From Streptomyces sp. TLI_105 (lineage in GTDB: Bacteria > Actinomycetota > Actinomycetes > Streptomycetales > Streptomycetaceae): 64,000 bases of DNA. Positions within the stretch are counted from its first letter, which is position 1. Each line of letters begins with the position of its first letter. A program made the translations under genes and the position numbers. The notes below the pieces were generated by a model. It did no database searches, was not told the origin of the DNA, and worked only from the letters and a program-made list of their open reading frames with translations. The stretch spans positions 2,952,501 through 3,016,500 of the forward strand of contig NZ_FNSM01000001.1 in the NCBI RefSeq assembly GCF_900105415.1, given 5' to 3'. Shown one piece after another: positions 54,111 to 63,507 of this stretch.

Positions 54111-54767
54111 ATGCCGGAGAGAGCACGTCCGATACGTACGGCCGTCCCCGCCGCCCTGGTGGCGGCCGGACTGCTGCTGACCGCCTGCGGGACGACCCCG
54201 CCGCCCGCCGCCCCAGCGGCCCCGGCGGCCCCGGAGAAGACCGCTGCCACGGCGGCCCCGGAAAAGACCGCCGTCAAGGCCGCCGCCACGCTCGGCGGTC
54301 CCGGGTCGGCCTGCGCGCTGCCCGTCTCCTTCGGGCTCGCGGAGGGCTGGAAGCCGGAGGCGATCGACGACCCCGAGAACCCGGAGTTCGCGGCGCTCAC
54401 CCGGCAGGGCCCGGCCGTCGTGCGCTGCGAGGTCGACGCCAAGCCCACCGGGAACATCGGCTACCTGCGGGTGTGGACGGTCGCCGAGAGCCCCGCCCGG
54501 GCCGCTCTCGAAGGCTTCGTGACGGCGGCGGACAAGCCCTCCGCCGTCACCTACCGGGAGACGGAGGCGGGCACGCTGCCTGCCACCGAGGTCACGTACA
54601 CGACGCACAGCGAGTTCACGGACGAGACCAAGGAGGAGCGGGCCTTCGCCGTCTCCACCCCGAAGGGCACGGTCGTCATCGTCCACCTCGGCGGTCTCGA
54701 CACCGACGAGCACCGCGCGATGCTCCCCGCCTACGAGCTGGCGAAGAGCACGACGAAGGCGCTCTGA
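54111..54767 (+). CDS. Small lipoprotein, unknown function
   Basis: This 218-aa protein starts at ATG 54111. The signal is hydrophobic and ends GLLLTAC, so Cys about residue 26 is lipidated. A Pro/Ala linker holds a near-repeat (APEKTAATAAPEKTAV). The folded domain (about 65-215) starts SACALPVSFGLAEGWKPEAI and resembles the general DUF3558/LpqT-like lipoprotein architecture, but I cannot assign a family securely. It is divergent from the AOC-like gene. Confidence 0.75.
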   Translation: MPERARPIRTAVPAALVAAGLLLTACGTTPPPAAPAAPAAPEKTAATAAPEKTAVKAAATLGGPGSACALPVSFGLAEGWKPEAIDDPENPEFAALTRQGPAVVRCEVDAKPTGNIGYLRVWTVAESPARAALEGFVTAADKPSAVTYRETEAGTLPATEVTYTTHSEFTDETKEERAFAVSTPKGTVVIVHLGGLDTDEHRAMLPAYELAKSTTKAL

Positions 54768-54773
54768 ACGTGA

Positions 54774-54811
54774 CCGTGGCCCCCCGTCCCGCACCGGACG
54801 AGGGGCCACGG
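54774..54811. terminator. Bidirectional terminator between lipoprotein and GDSL genes
   Basis: Ten-base outer arms (54774-54783 and 54802-54811) and five-base inner arms form a long hairpin between stops at 54767 and 54827. Confidence 0.75.
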
Positions 54812-54826
54812 CGTGTGCGGAGGCCC

Positions 54827-56356
54827 TTACGCGAACTTCTGGTTCGCGGAGCCGTCGCAGTTCTGGAGCCGGATCGGCTCCTTCGCCGCGCTCTGGGTGA
54901 GGCAGAGGCCGGTCGCGGCCGCGGGACGGACGGTGGCGCCGTCGCGGACGAACTTCTGGTTGGCGGCGCCGCTGCAGTTCCAGATGATGAGCGCCTTGCC
55001 GGTCTGGTAGACGGCGCCCGGCACGTCCAGGCAGCGGTCCTGGGTGAGCTGGGTGTGGACGGTCTGTCGGGCGGAGTCGTACCACCAGCCCTGGTTGCGG
55101 CCGCCGTGGCAGTCCCAGCCGAGGACGGCGGTCCCGTTGGCCGACTCGGCCGCGTTCACGTCCAGGCAGTTTCCGGTCGCCTGGTTCTTCAGCGGCTTGT
55201 ACGCGTCGTCCCAGGCGAGCGGGAAGAGCGTCGGGGTGCCGGAGGAGTTGACGTCGGCGCAGCTCGCCTCGCGCAGGCCCGAGTTGTAGATCTGGGTCAG
55301 ACAGGAGGCGAAGGCGCCGTGGCCGCTCTTGTTGGGGTGGAAGGACTGTCGGACGGAGTTCTCGTCGAGGCCGCCGGGCTTGGAGAGGTCGATGTAGAGG
55401 CCCCGGGCCCAGGTGTCCTCCATGCAGACCTCGTGGCCGTTGAAGAGCCGCGAGTTGTCGAGGTAGACCGCCCCGGTGTCGGCGGCGACCGTGCGCATGC
55501 CGCGCTCGAAGGCCGGGACGGCGGTGTTGCGGCCCCACTTGGTGTCGGAGTCGTAGCCCATGCCGCCGCAGGCGAGCTTCCCGGAGAAGTTCGGGTTGTC
55601 GTAGAAGTCGGGGCCGATGGGGCTCGGGTAGCCCATGACGACGAGCTTGTAGTCGCCGTCGGCGTATCCGGCGTCGCGCATGACCGTCTTCAGGTCGCGG
55701 ACGGTCTGCTCGACCTTGGGGACGAGTGCGTCGACGCGGGCCTGCCAGCCGGGGGCGTACTTGGGCTCGCAGGTGCCCTGGCTGAGCACGTAGCGCTGGA
55801 CGCAGTCGGTCATGACGGGGCCGAACTGCAGGTCGTCGTTGGCGCCGGCGACGAGCAGGACCATCTTGATGCGGGTGTTGCGGGCCTTGACGGCGAGGTT
55901 GTCGCTCTGGACGAGCTCGTCGGCGTACTGCTTGGAGCCGCCGATCCGGATGTTCCCGGTGTACGCGCCGGAGCAGGACACGTTGAAGGTGAGGTCCGCG
56001 GGGATCCCGGTGCGGTGGATGGCGGCGTCCGGGGAGCGGTGGCACCAGTTGGTGGGCCCGTTGGTGGGGGACTCGTACGTGCCGACGCCCTCGCCGGAGA
56101 TCTCGCTGTCGCCGAGCGAGATCAGGCCGGTCCTGCGCTGGGCGAGCGGCCGTTCCTCGGGGCTGCCGTAGATCCTGGTGGCCTCGGCCGCCCGGATCGC
56201 CTCCAGCTCGGGGGAGAGCGGCACGGAGGTGATTCCGGCCGTGGTGCTCGTGTCGGCCGCGCCGGCGGGGGCGGCCGCGGTCATGCTGCCGAGGGCCGCC
56301 GCGGCGGCGGCGACGGCCGCGACGGGCCAGCGGAGTCTGGACCTGGTGCGCTTCAC
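54827..56356 (-). CDS. Secreted SGNH/GDSL hydrolase with C-terminal ricin-type lectin domain
   Basis: This 509-aa exported esterase/lipase-like protein has a Sec signal cut near AGA-AD (about residue 34). Block I is [11 protein letters not shown] with the nucleophile Ser about 83. The Asn block is [12 protein letters not shown], and the catalytic His is in [11 protein letters not shown]. Many Cys (NWCHRS, VSCSG, TDCVQ, GTCE) indicate disulfides. Residues about 380-509 form a beta-trefoil with QxW-type repeats (NQGWWYD, NQKFV, NQKFA) that would bind carbohydrate. Substrate may be an acetylated glycan or lipid (inference). Confidence 0.92.
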   Translation of the reverse strand: MKRTRSRLRWPVAAVAAAAAALGSMTAAAPAGAADTSTTAGITSVPLSPELEAIRAAEATRIYGSPEERPLAQRRTGLISLGDSEISGEGVGTYESPTNGPTNWCHRSPDAAIHRTGIPADLTFNVSCSGAYTGNIRIGGSKQYADELVQSDNLAVKARNTRIKMVLLVAGANDDLQFGPVMTDCVQRYVLSQGTCEPKYAPGWQARVDALVPKVEQTVRDLKTVMRDAGYADGDYKLVVMGYPSPIGPDFYDNPNFSGKLACGGMGYDSDTKWGRNTAVPAFERGMRTVAADTGAVYLDNSRLFNGHEVCMEDTWARGLYIDLSKPGGLDENSVRQSFHPNKSGHGAFASCLTQIYNSGLREASCADVNSSGTPTLFPLAWDDAYKPLKNQATGNCLDVNAAESANGTAVLGWDCHGGRNQGWWYDSARQTVHTQLTQDRCLDVPGAVYQTGKALIIWNCSGAANQKFVRDGATVRPAAATGLCLTQSAAKEPIRLQNCDGSANQKFA

Positions 56357-56498
56357 TGCGCCTCCTGGAAGTGGGGTTACCCACGGTTTTTACTGGCCGG
56401 TACGCGCCTTGGGAATACATCGAACAAGACAAGTGCTCATCTTTTTCGGGGGGTTCGGGGGTCGCCCCCCGAAGTACGCAGCTTGGAGGTTGAGAAAC

Positions 56499-57899
56499 AT
56501 GAACGACACGGACGGGTACCGCATCGAGCACGACTCCATGGGCGAGGTGCGGGTCCCCGCGCACGCCAAGTGGCGGGCCCAGACCCAGCGGGCGGTGGAG
56601 AACTTCCCGGTCTCCGGCCAGCGCCTGGAGCGCGCCCACATCGAGGCCCTGGCCCGGATCAAGGCCGCCGCCGCCAAGGTCAACGCCGAGCTCGGGGTGG
56701 TCGAGAAGGACCGAGCCGAGGCGATCGTCTCGGCCGCTGAGGAGGTCGCCGAGGGGCGCTGGGACGAGCACTTCCCCGTGGACGTCTTCCAGACCGGCTC
56801 GGGCACCTCGTCCAACATGAACACCAACGAGGTGATCGCCACCCTCGCCACCGAGCGGCTCCCCGAGGGGCGCGAGGTCCACCCCAACGACCACGTCAAC
56901 GCCTCGCAGTCCTCGAACGACGTCTTCCCGTCCTCCATCCACATCGCGGCCACCGCCGCCGTCACCCGCGACCTGATCCCCGCCCTCGACCACCTGGCCG
57001 CCTCCCTGGAGCGAAAATCGGCCGAATTCGTGTCGGTGGTGAAGTCCGGCCGTACGCATCTGATGGACGCCACCCCGGTCACCCTGGGCCAGGAGTTCGG
57101 CGGCTACGCGGCCCAGGTCAGGTACGGGGTCGAGCGGTTGCGCGCCTCGCTCCCCCGGCTCGCCGAACTCCCCCTCGGCGGTACGGCGGTGGGCACCGGC
57201 ATCAACACCCCGGCCGGCTTCTCCGCGGCCGTCATCGCGGAGGTCGCCCGCGCGACCGGGCTGCCGCTGACGGAGGCCCGCGACCACTTCGAGGCCCAGG
57301 GCGCCCGCGACGGCCTGGTGGAGACGTCCGGGCAGCTCCGGACCATCGCCGTCTCCCTCACCAAGATCGCCAACGACCTGCGCTGGATGGCCAGCGGTCC
57401 GCGCACCGGCCTCGCCGAGATCAACCTCCCCGACCTCCAGCCCGGCTCCTCGATCATGCCGGGCAAGGTGAACCCGGTGATCCCCGAGGCCGTCCTGATG
57501 GTCGCCGCGCAGGTGACCGGAAACGACACCGCGGTCGCGGTCGCGGGCGCGGCCGGGAACTTCGAGCTCAACGTGATGCTCCCCGTGATGGCCAAGAACC
57601 TGCTGGAATCCGTACGCCTTCTGGCCAACGCCTCCCGGCTCCTCGCCGACCGCACGGTCGACGGCGTCACCGCCAACGCCGAGCGCGCCCGCGAGTACGC
57701 CGAGTCCTCGCCCTCCGTGGTCACCCCGCTGAACAAGTACATCGGCTACGAGGAGGCAGCCAAGGTCGCGAAGAAGTCCCTCGCCGAGCGGAAGACCATC
57801 CGCGAGGTGGTGCTGGAGTCCGGCTACGTCGAGCGGGGCGACCTCACCGTCGAGCAGCTGGACGAGGCGCTGGACGTGCTGCGGATGACTCATCCGTGA
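56499..57899 (+). CDS. fumC: Fumarate hydratase class II
   Basis: This 466-aa iron-free fumarase contains [33 protein letters not shown] (catalytic His/Ser region), [17 protein letters not shown] and the superfamily signature [11 protein letters not shown]. The ATG at 56499 has GGAGG about nine bases before it. It encodes the oxygen-stable isoenzyme of the fumarase at 50893-52578. Confidence 0.97.
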   Translation: MNDTDGYRIEHDSMGEVRVPAHAKWRAQTQRAVENFPVSGQRLERAHIEALARIKAAAAKVNAELGVVEKDRAEAIVSAAEEVAEGRWDEHFPVDVFQTGSGTSSNMNTNEVIATLATERLPEGREVHPNDHVNASQSSNDVFPSSIHIAATAAVTRDLIPALDHLAASLERKSAEFVSVVKSGRTHLMDATPVTLGQEFGGYAAQVRYGVERLRASLPRLAELPLGGTAVGTGINTPAGFSAAVIAEVARATGLPLTEARDHFEAQGARDGLVETSGQLRTIAVSLTKIANDLRWMASGPRTGLAEINLPDLQPGSSIMPGKVNPVIPEAVLMVAAQVTGNDTAVAVAGAAGNFELNVMLPVMAKNLLESVRLLANASRLLADRTVDGVTANAERAREYAESSPSVVTPLNKYIGYEEAAKVAKKSLAERKTIREVVLESGYVERGDLTVEQLDEALDVLRMTHP

Positions 57900-57931
57900 C
57901 CTGTGCCGCAGCGCCGATGGGAGCGCGCCCC

Positions 57932-57943
57932 TAAGATCTGCGC
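57932..57943 (+). promoter_or_regulatory. Leaderless-type -10 box of the DUF402 gene
   Basis: TAAGAT (57932-57937) ends six bases before the ATG. There is no Shine-Dalgarno and a weak -35, so the mRNA probably starts at the ATG. Confidence 0.5.
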
Positions 57944-58609
57944 ATGACAGGATCGGACGGCTCCCAGCACTGGGCGCCAGGGGAGCACATCCTCTGGCGC
58001 TACCGCGGCAACGGCACCGAAGACGTGGCCATCTGCCGGCCGGTGACCGTCGTCCGGGACACCCCCGAGCTGCTCGCCGTCTGGATGGCGCCCGGCACCG
58101 AGTGCGTGCGGCCGGTGCTCGCCGACGGCACCTCCGTGCACGACGAGCCGCTCGCCACCCGCTACACCGCCCCGCGCACCACCGAGCGCGCCCGCTGGTC
58201 CGGCACCGGGGTCCTCAAGCTGGCCCGGCCGGAGGACCCCTGGTCGGTGTGGCTGTTCTGGGAGCGCGGCTGGCGCTTCCGCAGCTGGTACGTGAACCTG
58301 GAGGAGCCGCGGACCCGCTGGTCCGGCGGCATCGACTCCGAGGACCACTTCCTCGACATCTCCGTCTACCCCGACCGCAGCTGGCTGTGGCGGGACGAGG
58401 ACGAGTTCGCCCAGGCCCAGCGGGCCGGGCTGATGGGACCCGAGCAGGCCGCGCGGGTGCTGGCCGCCGGGCGGGACGCGGTGGAGCTGATCACCTCCTG
58501 GGGGACGCCGTTCGCGGACGGCTGGGAGGACTGGCGGCCCGATCCCGCCTGGCGGGTGCCGACGCTCCCGGCGGACTGGGACCGCACTCCGGCGCGCACG
58601 GCTCCGTGA
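57944..58609 (+). CDS. DUF402 (FomD/NtdP-like) phosphohydrolase
   Basis: This 221-aa cytoplasmic protein of the DUF402 superfamily includes nucleoside di/triphosphatases and the cytidylyl-phosphonate hydrolase FomD. The barrel segment VWLFWERGWRFRSWYVNLEEP and the metal-binding IDSEDHFLDISVYPDRSWLWRD region are diagnostic. The physiological substrate in this context is unknown. It is leaderless by position of the -10 box. Confidence 0.87.
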   Translation: MTGSDGSQHWAPGEHILWRYRGNGTEDVAICRPVTVVRDTPELLAVWMAPGTECVRPVLADGTSVHDEPLATRYTAPRTTERARWSGTGVLKLARPEDPWSVWLFWERGWRFRSWYVNLEEPRTRWSGGIDSEDHFLDISVYPDRSWLWRDEDEFAQAQRAGLMGPEQAARVLAAGRDAVELITSWGTPFADGWEDWRPDPAWRVPTLPADWDRTPARTAP

Positions 58610-58614
58610 GACCC

Positions 58615-58645
58615 TTGATGCGCCCCCGGGGTTCAAACGTAGGAT
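58615..58645 (+). promoter_or_regulatory. Candidate promoter for the mini-ORF/SpoIIE operon
   Basis: TTGATG (58615-58620) and TAGGAT (58640-58645) are separated by 19 bases. The -10 is strong. The transcript would include a leader of about 105 bases before the GTG at 58760. Confidence 0.4.
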
Positions 58646-58759
58646 CGTCCTCCGCAAGGCCGACACCGAGCGAAGAGCACGTCAGACCGACCGAACAGCA
58701 CGTCAAAGGCGTAAGCCAGCGCAGGAACTGACCGCAAGTCATCCACGAGGGGGAGAGCA

Positions 58760-58924
58760 GTGCCGGACGTGTGCCCGGGTGTGCCGACCCCCGCCCTTGC
58801 CGCCACTCGCGGAAGCTCCGCATCCACCGCAGGCGCGGGGTTTAGCCCTGCCGAAGGCGCGGCATCGGCCAACAGAGCGAGTGCATCGCACCACCGGCCC
58901 GGACGGACGGAATCCCACGCGTGA
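58760..58924 (+). CDS. 54-aa ORF translationally coupled to the SpoIIE phosphatase
   Basis: GTG at 58760 follows GGGGGAGAG with a two- to three-base gap. The frame reads PDVCPGVPTPALAATRGSS and ends HHRPGRTESHA. Its TGA overlaps the GTG start of the downstream phosphatase as GTGA (58921-58924), the classical coupling layout, and that downstream GTG has no good ribosome site of its own. The protein is Ala/Ser-rich with no known domain. It may serve mainly to deliver ribosomes. Confidence 0.55.
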   Translation: MPDVCPGVPTPALAATRGSSASTAGAGFSPAEGAASANRASASHHRPGRTESHA

Positions 58925-60963
58925 CGGAGCATCCCACCTCCCACGAAGGCCGGCAGCCCCTGGCTGCCCGGCCGCAGGAACGCGCGCGCCCTCGCCAGGA
59001 GGCGGCGGCCGGCCTGCCCTCCGACGTGCCCGGCAAGGCGGGCGGCCCGGCGGCCGCCACGACCCCGGCCCCGGACGCACCCCCGCAGCCCACCGCACCG
59101 GCCATCGCCGGAGGCGCGGGCCACCCCGACCCCCTGGGCGGCACCGGCCACCCGGACTCCCCCGACGGCACGGGACACCCCGGCCTCCCCGGCGGTACGG
59201 GACATCCCGGCGCCCCCGGCGCCGTGGCCCTCGCCGTCTCCCCGCAGCATCCCGGCGGCGGGGACACCTCCGCCCGGCGGGAGGGCGACCGGCTGCGGTT
59301 CGTCGGCGCCGCGACCCGGCGCATCGCCCGCGGCATCGACCTGGACGAGATCGTCCTCGGCCTGTGCCGGGCCACCGTGCCGACCTTCTCCGACGAGATC
59401 CTCGTCTACCTCCGCGACCCGCTCCCGGTGGGCGACGAGCGGCCGGTGGCGCCCTTCGTGCTGCGGCTGCGCCGCACCGACCGGCTGCGGTTAAACGACC
59501 TGGAGGGCGAGGAGCTCGTCCTCGTACCCGATCCGGATCCGACCCCCGCGGCCGAACTCTGCGAGGTGCGGTCCGGCGGGGCACTGGCCGAGGTGCTGCG
59601 CGGGGTTCGGCCGGTCTTCGGCGACTCCGCGGCCGCCAAGGCCGCGCTGACCGAACTGCTCGGCCCGGAGCACCCGCTGCCCGGCGGGCTGCGCGCGGTC
59701 CTCGCGCCGCTGCGCGGCCGGCGGCGGGTGATCGGCTCCGCCGTGTTCCTGCGCCGCCCCGAGCGGGCCGGCTTCGAGCCGAACGACCTGCTCGTCGCGG
59801 CGCAGTTGGCCACGCACACCGCGCTCGGCATCGACAAGGCCGTGCTGTACGGCCGCGAGGCGTACATCGCGGACGAGCTCCAGCGGACGATGCTGCCGGA
59901 CTCGCTGCCGCAGCCGACCGGCGTCAAGCTGGCCTCGCGCTATCTGCCGGCGGCCGAGACGGCCCGGGTCGGCGGCGACTGGTACGACGCGATCCCGCTG
60001 CCCGGCAGCAGGGTCGCCCTCGTCGTCGGCGACGTCATGGGCCACTCCATGACCTCGGCGGCGATCATGGGCCAGCTGCGCACGACCGCGCAGACCCTGG
60101 CCGGTCTCGACCTGCCCCCGCAGGAGGTCCTGCACCACCTGGACGAGCAGGCGCAGCGGCTCGGCGAGAACCGCATGGCGACCTGCATGTACGCGGTGTA
60201 CGACCCGGTCTCGCACCGGATCACCGTGGCCAACGCGGGTCATCCGCCGCCGATACTGCTCCACCTGGGCGGCCGCGCCGAGGTGCTGCGGGTGCCGCCC
60301 GGCGCCCCGATCGGGGTCGGCGGGGTGGACTTCGAGGCGGTCGAGCTGGACGCCCCGGCCGGCGCCACGCTGCTGCTCTACACCGACGGCCTCGTCGAGT
60401 CCCGGCTGCGGGACGTGTGGACGGGGATCGAGCAGCTGCGGGAGCGCCTCGCGGCGACCGCACAGCTGACGGGTCCGGACCACTCGCCGCCCCTGGAGGC
60501 GCTCTGCGACGACGTCCTCGACATGCTGGGCCCGGGCGACCGGGACGACGACATCGCGCTGCTCGCGGCCCGCTTCGACGGGATCGCGCCGAGCGACGTC
60601 GCGTACTGGTTCCTGGAGCCGGAGGACGCCGCCCCGGGGCGGGCCCGGCGGCTCGCCCGGCGGGCGCTCGCCCGCTGGGACCTGGAAGAGCTGACGGACT
60701 CGGTCGAGCTGCTGGTCAGCGAGGTCGTGACGAACGCCGTGCGGTACGCGGAGCGGCCGGTGACCCTGCGGCTGCTGCGGACGGACGTGCTGCGCTGCGA
60801 GGTCGGCGACGACTCCCCGCAGCTGCCCCGGCAGCGGCGGGCGCGCGACACGGACGAGGGCGGGCGCGGCCTGTTCCTGGTGAACCGGCTGGCCCGGCGG
60901 TGGGGGGCGACCCGGCTGTCGGGCGGCAAGGTGGTCTGGTTCGAGCTGGCGACCCGCACCTGA
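58921..60963 (+). CDS. SpoIIE-type PP2C phosphatase with GAF and HATPase domains, TTA codon
   Basis: This 680-aa protein has about 115 low-complexity N-terminal residues with a GTGHP phrase repeated three times. A GAF-like domain spans about 120-305, the PP2C phosphatase about 320-545 (VGGDWYDAIPL, VVGDVMGHSM, LLYTDGLVES, DRDDDIALL) and an anti-sigma HATPase about 565-675 (LLVSEVVTNAVRYAE, DTDEGGRGLFLVNRL). Codon 191 (59491-59493) is TTA, the only in-frame TTA in the window, implying dependence on the bldA leucyl-tRNA. It probably controls a sigma factor by partner switching during development. Confidence 0.93.
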   Translation: MTEHPTSHEGRQPLAARPQERARPRQEAAAGLPSDVPGKAGGPAAATTPAPDAPPQPTAPAIAGGAGHPDPLGGTGHPDSPDGTGHPGLPGGTGHPGAPGAVALAVSPQHPGGGDTSARREGDRLRFVGAATRRIARGIDLDEIVLGLCRATVPTFSDEILVYLRDPLPVGDERPVAPFVLRLRRTDRLRLNDLEGEELVLVPDPDPTPAAELCEVRSGGALAEVLRGVRPVFGDSAAAKAALTELLGPEHPLPGGLRAVLAPLRGRRRVIGSAVFLRRPERAGFEPNDLLVAAQLATHTALGIDKAVLYGREAYIADELQRTMLPDSLPQPTGVKLASRYLPAAETARVGGDWYDAIPLPGSRVALVVGDVMGHSMTSAAIMGQLRTTAQTLAGLDLPPQEVLHHLDEQAQRLGENRMATCMYAVYDPVSHRITVANAGHPPPILLHLGGRAEVLRVPPGAPIGVGGVDFEAVELDAPAGATLLLYTDGLVESRLRDVWTGIEQLRERLAATAQLTGPDHSPPLEALCDDVLDMLGPGDRDDDIALLAARFDGIAPSDVAYWFLEPEDAAPGRARRLARRALARWDLEELTDSVELLVSEVVTNAVRYAERPVTLRLLRTDVLRCEVGDDSPQLPRQRRARDTDEGGRGLFLVNRLARRWGATRLSGGKVVWFELATRT

Positions 60964-60973
60964 GCTCGTACCG

Positions 60974-61020
60974 CACGACCGAAGGCCGGACCCCCGTGCG
61001 GGGTCCGGCCTTCGGTCGTG
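60974..61020. terminator. Bidirectional terminator between SpoIIE and PBP genes
   Basis: A perfect 21-bp stem (60974-60994 with 61000-61020) has a five-base loop between convergent stop codons. Confidence 0.9.
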
Positions 61021-61023
61021 TCG

Positions 61024-63240
61024 TCAGCGCGGCGGGCGGACGGTGCTGTTCACGCCGGGATCGCCGCCGGCGTCCGGCGGCTGGATCGAGGTCGGCGGGG
61101 CCGTCGGCTCCTCGGTCGCCGTCGGCTCCTGGGTGGGCTGCGGCGGCGTGGTGACGGGGTCGCGCGTCGGCTGCGGCGGCGTGGTGGCCGTCGAGGTCGG
61201 CGGGGCGGTCGGGTCCGGGGAGGCCGTGGTCGGCTCCTCGGTGGGCTCCTCGGTCGGCGCCTCGGTGGTCGGCGTGGGATCCGGCGCCGTGCCGTCCTGG
61301 GCGCCGCCGTTGGTCTCCAGGTCGAAGGTGGCGTCCGAGCCGCCGTTCAGCGCGCGCTCGGTGTAGTCGCCCCAGATCTGGGCGGGCGTGCGGCCGCCGT
61401 TGGCGCGGCCGGGGTTGATGGTGTCGGTGAGGGTGACCTGGTTGCCCTTGGCGTCCTCGCCGAAGAGGCCGACGGCGGTGACGAGTTCGGGGGTGTAGCC
61501 GACGAACCAGGCGGAGCGGTTGTTCTCGGAGGTGCCGGTCTTGCCGGCGGCCTCGTAGTCGCCGGCGGCGCGGAAGCCGGAGCCGCTCTGCACGACGCCC
61601 GTCATGGCCTGGGTGGCGGTGTCGGCGGCCTCGCGGCTGATGACCTGCTCGCCGATCGCCTGGGCGCCCGTGACCGTGCGGTCCTTGTGCTCGGCGGTCT
61701 TCACCAGGGTCGGCGTGACCTTCTTGCCGTGGTTGTCGAGGGTGGCGTAGGCGCCGGCCATGTCCATGGTGGAGGCGCCCATGGTGCCGAGGGAGATGGC
61801 GGGGGTCTCGGGGAAGCCCGCGCCGTCCTTCATGCCGAGGGCGAGGGCGGTCTTCTTGGCCTTGGCGGGGGTGACGTCGACGATCATCTGGGCGTAGACC
61901 GAGTTGATCGAGCTGTTGGTGGCCTTCTGGACGGTGACGGGGCCGTAGCTCTCGTCGTCCTCGTTCTCCGGCGCGAAGTCGATGGGGCTGCCGACGACCG
62001 GCCGCTTGCTGGTGCCGTCGTAGATGGTGCCGAGGCCGATCTCCCGCCCGTCCTGGGTGACCGCGTGGTTGTCGACGGCGGAGGCGAGGACGATCGGCTT
62101 GAAGGTGGAGGCGGGCTGGTAGTCGCGGCGGGTCGCGTTGGACATCCAGTGCTCGGTGGCGCCGATGCCGCCGTACATCGCGACGACCGCGCCGGTCTTC
62201 GGGTCGACGGAGGTGGCGCCGGCCTGGACGGTCGCCTGCTTCGCGTCGCCCTTGCGGTCGAGCTTGTCCTCCAGCTGCTTGTCGACCGCCTTGACGAGGT
62301 CCTTCTGCTTCTTCTCGTCGATGTTGAGGGTGATCGTCCAGCCGCCGGCCTTGATGTCCTCCTCGCTGACGCCCTGACGCATCAGCTCCTGGTTGGCGGC
62401 CTCGATGATGTAGCCGGTCTGGCCCTCCATGCCGGGGGAGGGCTTGGGCTTCTGCGGGACGGGGAACTTCATGCCGGCGCGCTCGGAGGCGTTGAGCCAG
62501 CCCTCGCCGACCATGTTGTCGAGGACGTAGTTCCAGCGCTCCTCGACGAGCTTGCGGCCGGTGGTGCTCGCGGAGGTCCAGTCGTACTGGTTGGGCGCCT
62601 GGAGCAGCGAGGCGAGGTAGGCGCCCTGGGCGGTGGTGAGCTTGGTGGCGTCGACGCCGTAGTACGAGCGGGCGGCGGCCTGGATGCCGTAGGCGGAGCG
62701 GCCGTAGTAGCTGGTGTTCATGTACCCGGCGAGGATGTCGCTCTTGCTCATCTTCCGGTCGACCTTGATGGCGATGACCATTTCCTTGAGCTTGCGGGTC
62801 GCCGTCTGGTCCTGGCTCAGGAAGTAGTTCTTGACGTACTGCTGGGTGATCGTCGAGCCGCCCTGCTTGCCCTTGCCGGTGACCGTGTTCCAGGCGGCGC
62901 GGGTGGTGCCCTTGATGTCGACGCCGTTGTCCTTGTAGAAGGTCTTGTTCTCGGCGGCGACGAAGGCCCTCTGGACCGGCAGGGGGATCTTGTCGAGGCC
63001 GACGATCTCGCGGTTGATCTTGCCGGTGCGGCCGAGGATCTTGCCGTTGGAGTACTTGTAGATGTTGCTCTGCATCGTCGCCTCGGCGTTGGCCGACGGC
63101 ACCGGGACCAGCAGGTAGACGACGTAGAGGGCACCCATGCCGAGCAGGCAGAACACGATGAAGGTGCCCAGGAGCTTCTTCCAGGTGAAGAGGCGGCGTA
63201 TGCCGCCCTTCTTCGCCTTGCCCTTGTCCGGTCGGCCCAT
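61024..63240 (-). CDS. Class A penicillin-binding protein (transglycosylase/transpeptidase)
   Basis: This 738-aa bifunctional peptidoglycan synthase has a basic N-terminus, one helix (about residues 21-45), and a GT51 glycosyltransferase (FVAAENKTFYKDNGVD with catalytic Glu, GGSTITQQYVKNYFLSQD). The transpeptidase has SxxK in PASTFKPIV (Ser about 376), SxN in NSSINSVYAQM and KTG in AGKTGTSENN. The last ~90 residues are a Pro/Thr/Glu-rich tail of repeated PT and TEEPT phrases, probably cell-wall spanning or glycosylated. It is divergent from the PadR regulator gene. Confidence 0.96.
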   Translation of the reverse strand: MGRPDKGKAKKGGIRRLFTWKKLLGTFIVFCLLGMGALYVVYLLVPVPSANAEATMQSNIYKYSNGKILGRTGKINREIVGLDKIPLPVQRAFVAAENKTFYKDNGVDIKGTTRAAWNTVTGKGKQGGSTITQQYVKNYFLSQDQTATRKLKEMVIAIKVDRKMSKSDILAGYMNTSYYGRSAYGIQAAARSYYGVDATKLTTAQGAYLASLLQAPNQYDWTSASTTGRKLVEERWNYVLDNMVGEGWLNASERAGMKFPVPQKPKPSPGMEGQTGYIIEAANQELMRQGVSEEDIKAGGWTITLNIDEKKQKDLVKAVDKQLEDKLDRKGDAKQATVQAGATSVDPKTGAVVAMYGGIGATEHWMSNATRRDYQPASTFKPIVLASAVDNHAVTQDGREIGLGTIYDGTSKRPVVGSPIDFAPENEDDESYGPVTVQKATNSSINSVYAQMIVDVTPAKAKKTALALGMKDGAGFPETPAISLGTMGASTMDMAGAYATLDNHGKKVTPTLVKTAEHKDRTVTGAQAIGEQVISREAADTATQAMTGVVQSGSGFRAAGDYEAAGKTGTSENNRSAWFVGYTPELVTAVGLFGEDAKGNQVTLTDTINPGRANGGRTPAQIWGDYTERALNGGSDATFDLETNGGAQDGTAPDPTPTTEAPTEEPTEEPTTASPDPTAPPTSTATTPPQPTRDPVTTPPQPTQEPTATEEPTAPPTSIQPPDAGGDPGVNSTVRPPR

Positions 63241-63507
63241 GTGTCCAGTCGCTCCGCTCGTCTTGTGTCCGGCGCCCTCGGTGCTGAGCCCGCCCGCGTC
63301 GGATCAGCTCAGCAAGCTAACACCGACGAGGCGGACAAAGGACAACCGATCACGTCTTTTCCGGACGTGAGAATCAGCACCCACGCCCAGAGGAACCGAC
63401 GCTCGAGCGGACCGGATGGTTGCGTGAGGGACCGGTTCCGCTTTGTGACCGCCGACCGGAAGCGACGCTATACACCGCAGGTATACACACGATGTACAGT
63501 GACTCCC
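63241..63507. promoter_or_regulatory. Divergent PBP / padR promoter region
   Basis: This 267-base region has TATAC (63469-63473) and GTATA (63481-63485) as an inverted repeat and GTATAC at 63481-63486 just upstream of the padR start. TACAGT (63495-63500) ends seven bases before the padR ATG, a leaderless -10 candidate overlapped by the repeats, consistent with autorepression. Confidence 0.45.

Noticed and set aside
53991..57893. A minus-strand open frame of about 1,300 codons crossing the fumC and GDSL genes
   Set aside because: It spans two well-supported genes of both orientations and encodes low-complexity Arg/Pro/Gly sequence. It is a shadow frame.
58629..58640. tRNA T-loop-like GGGTTCAAAC
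   Set aside because: No acceptor, D or anticodon stems can be formed around it.
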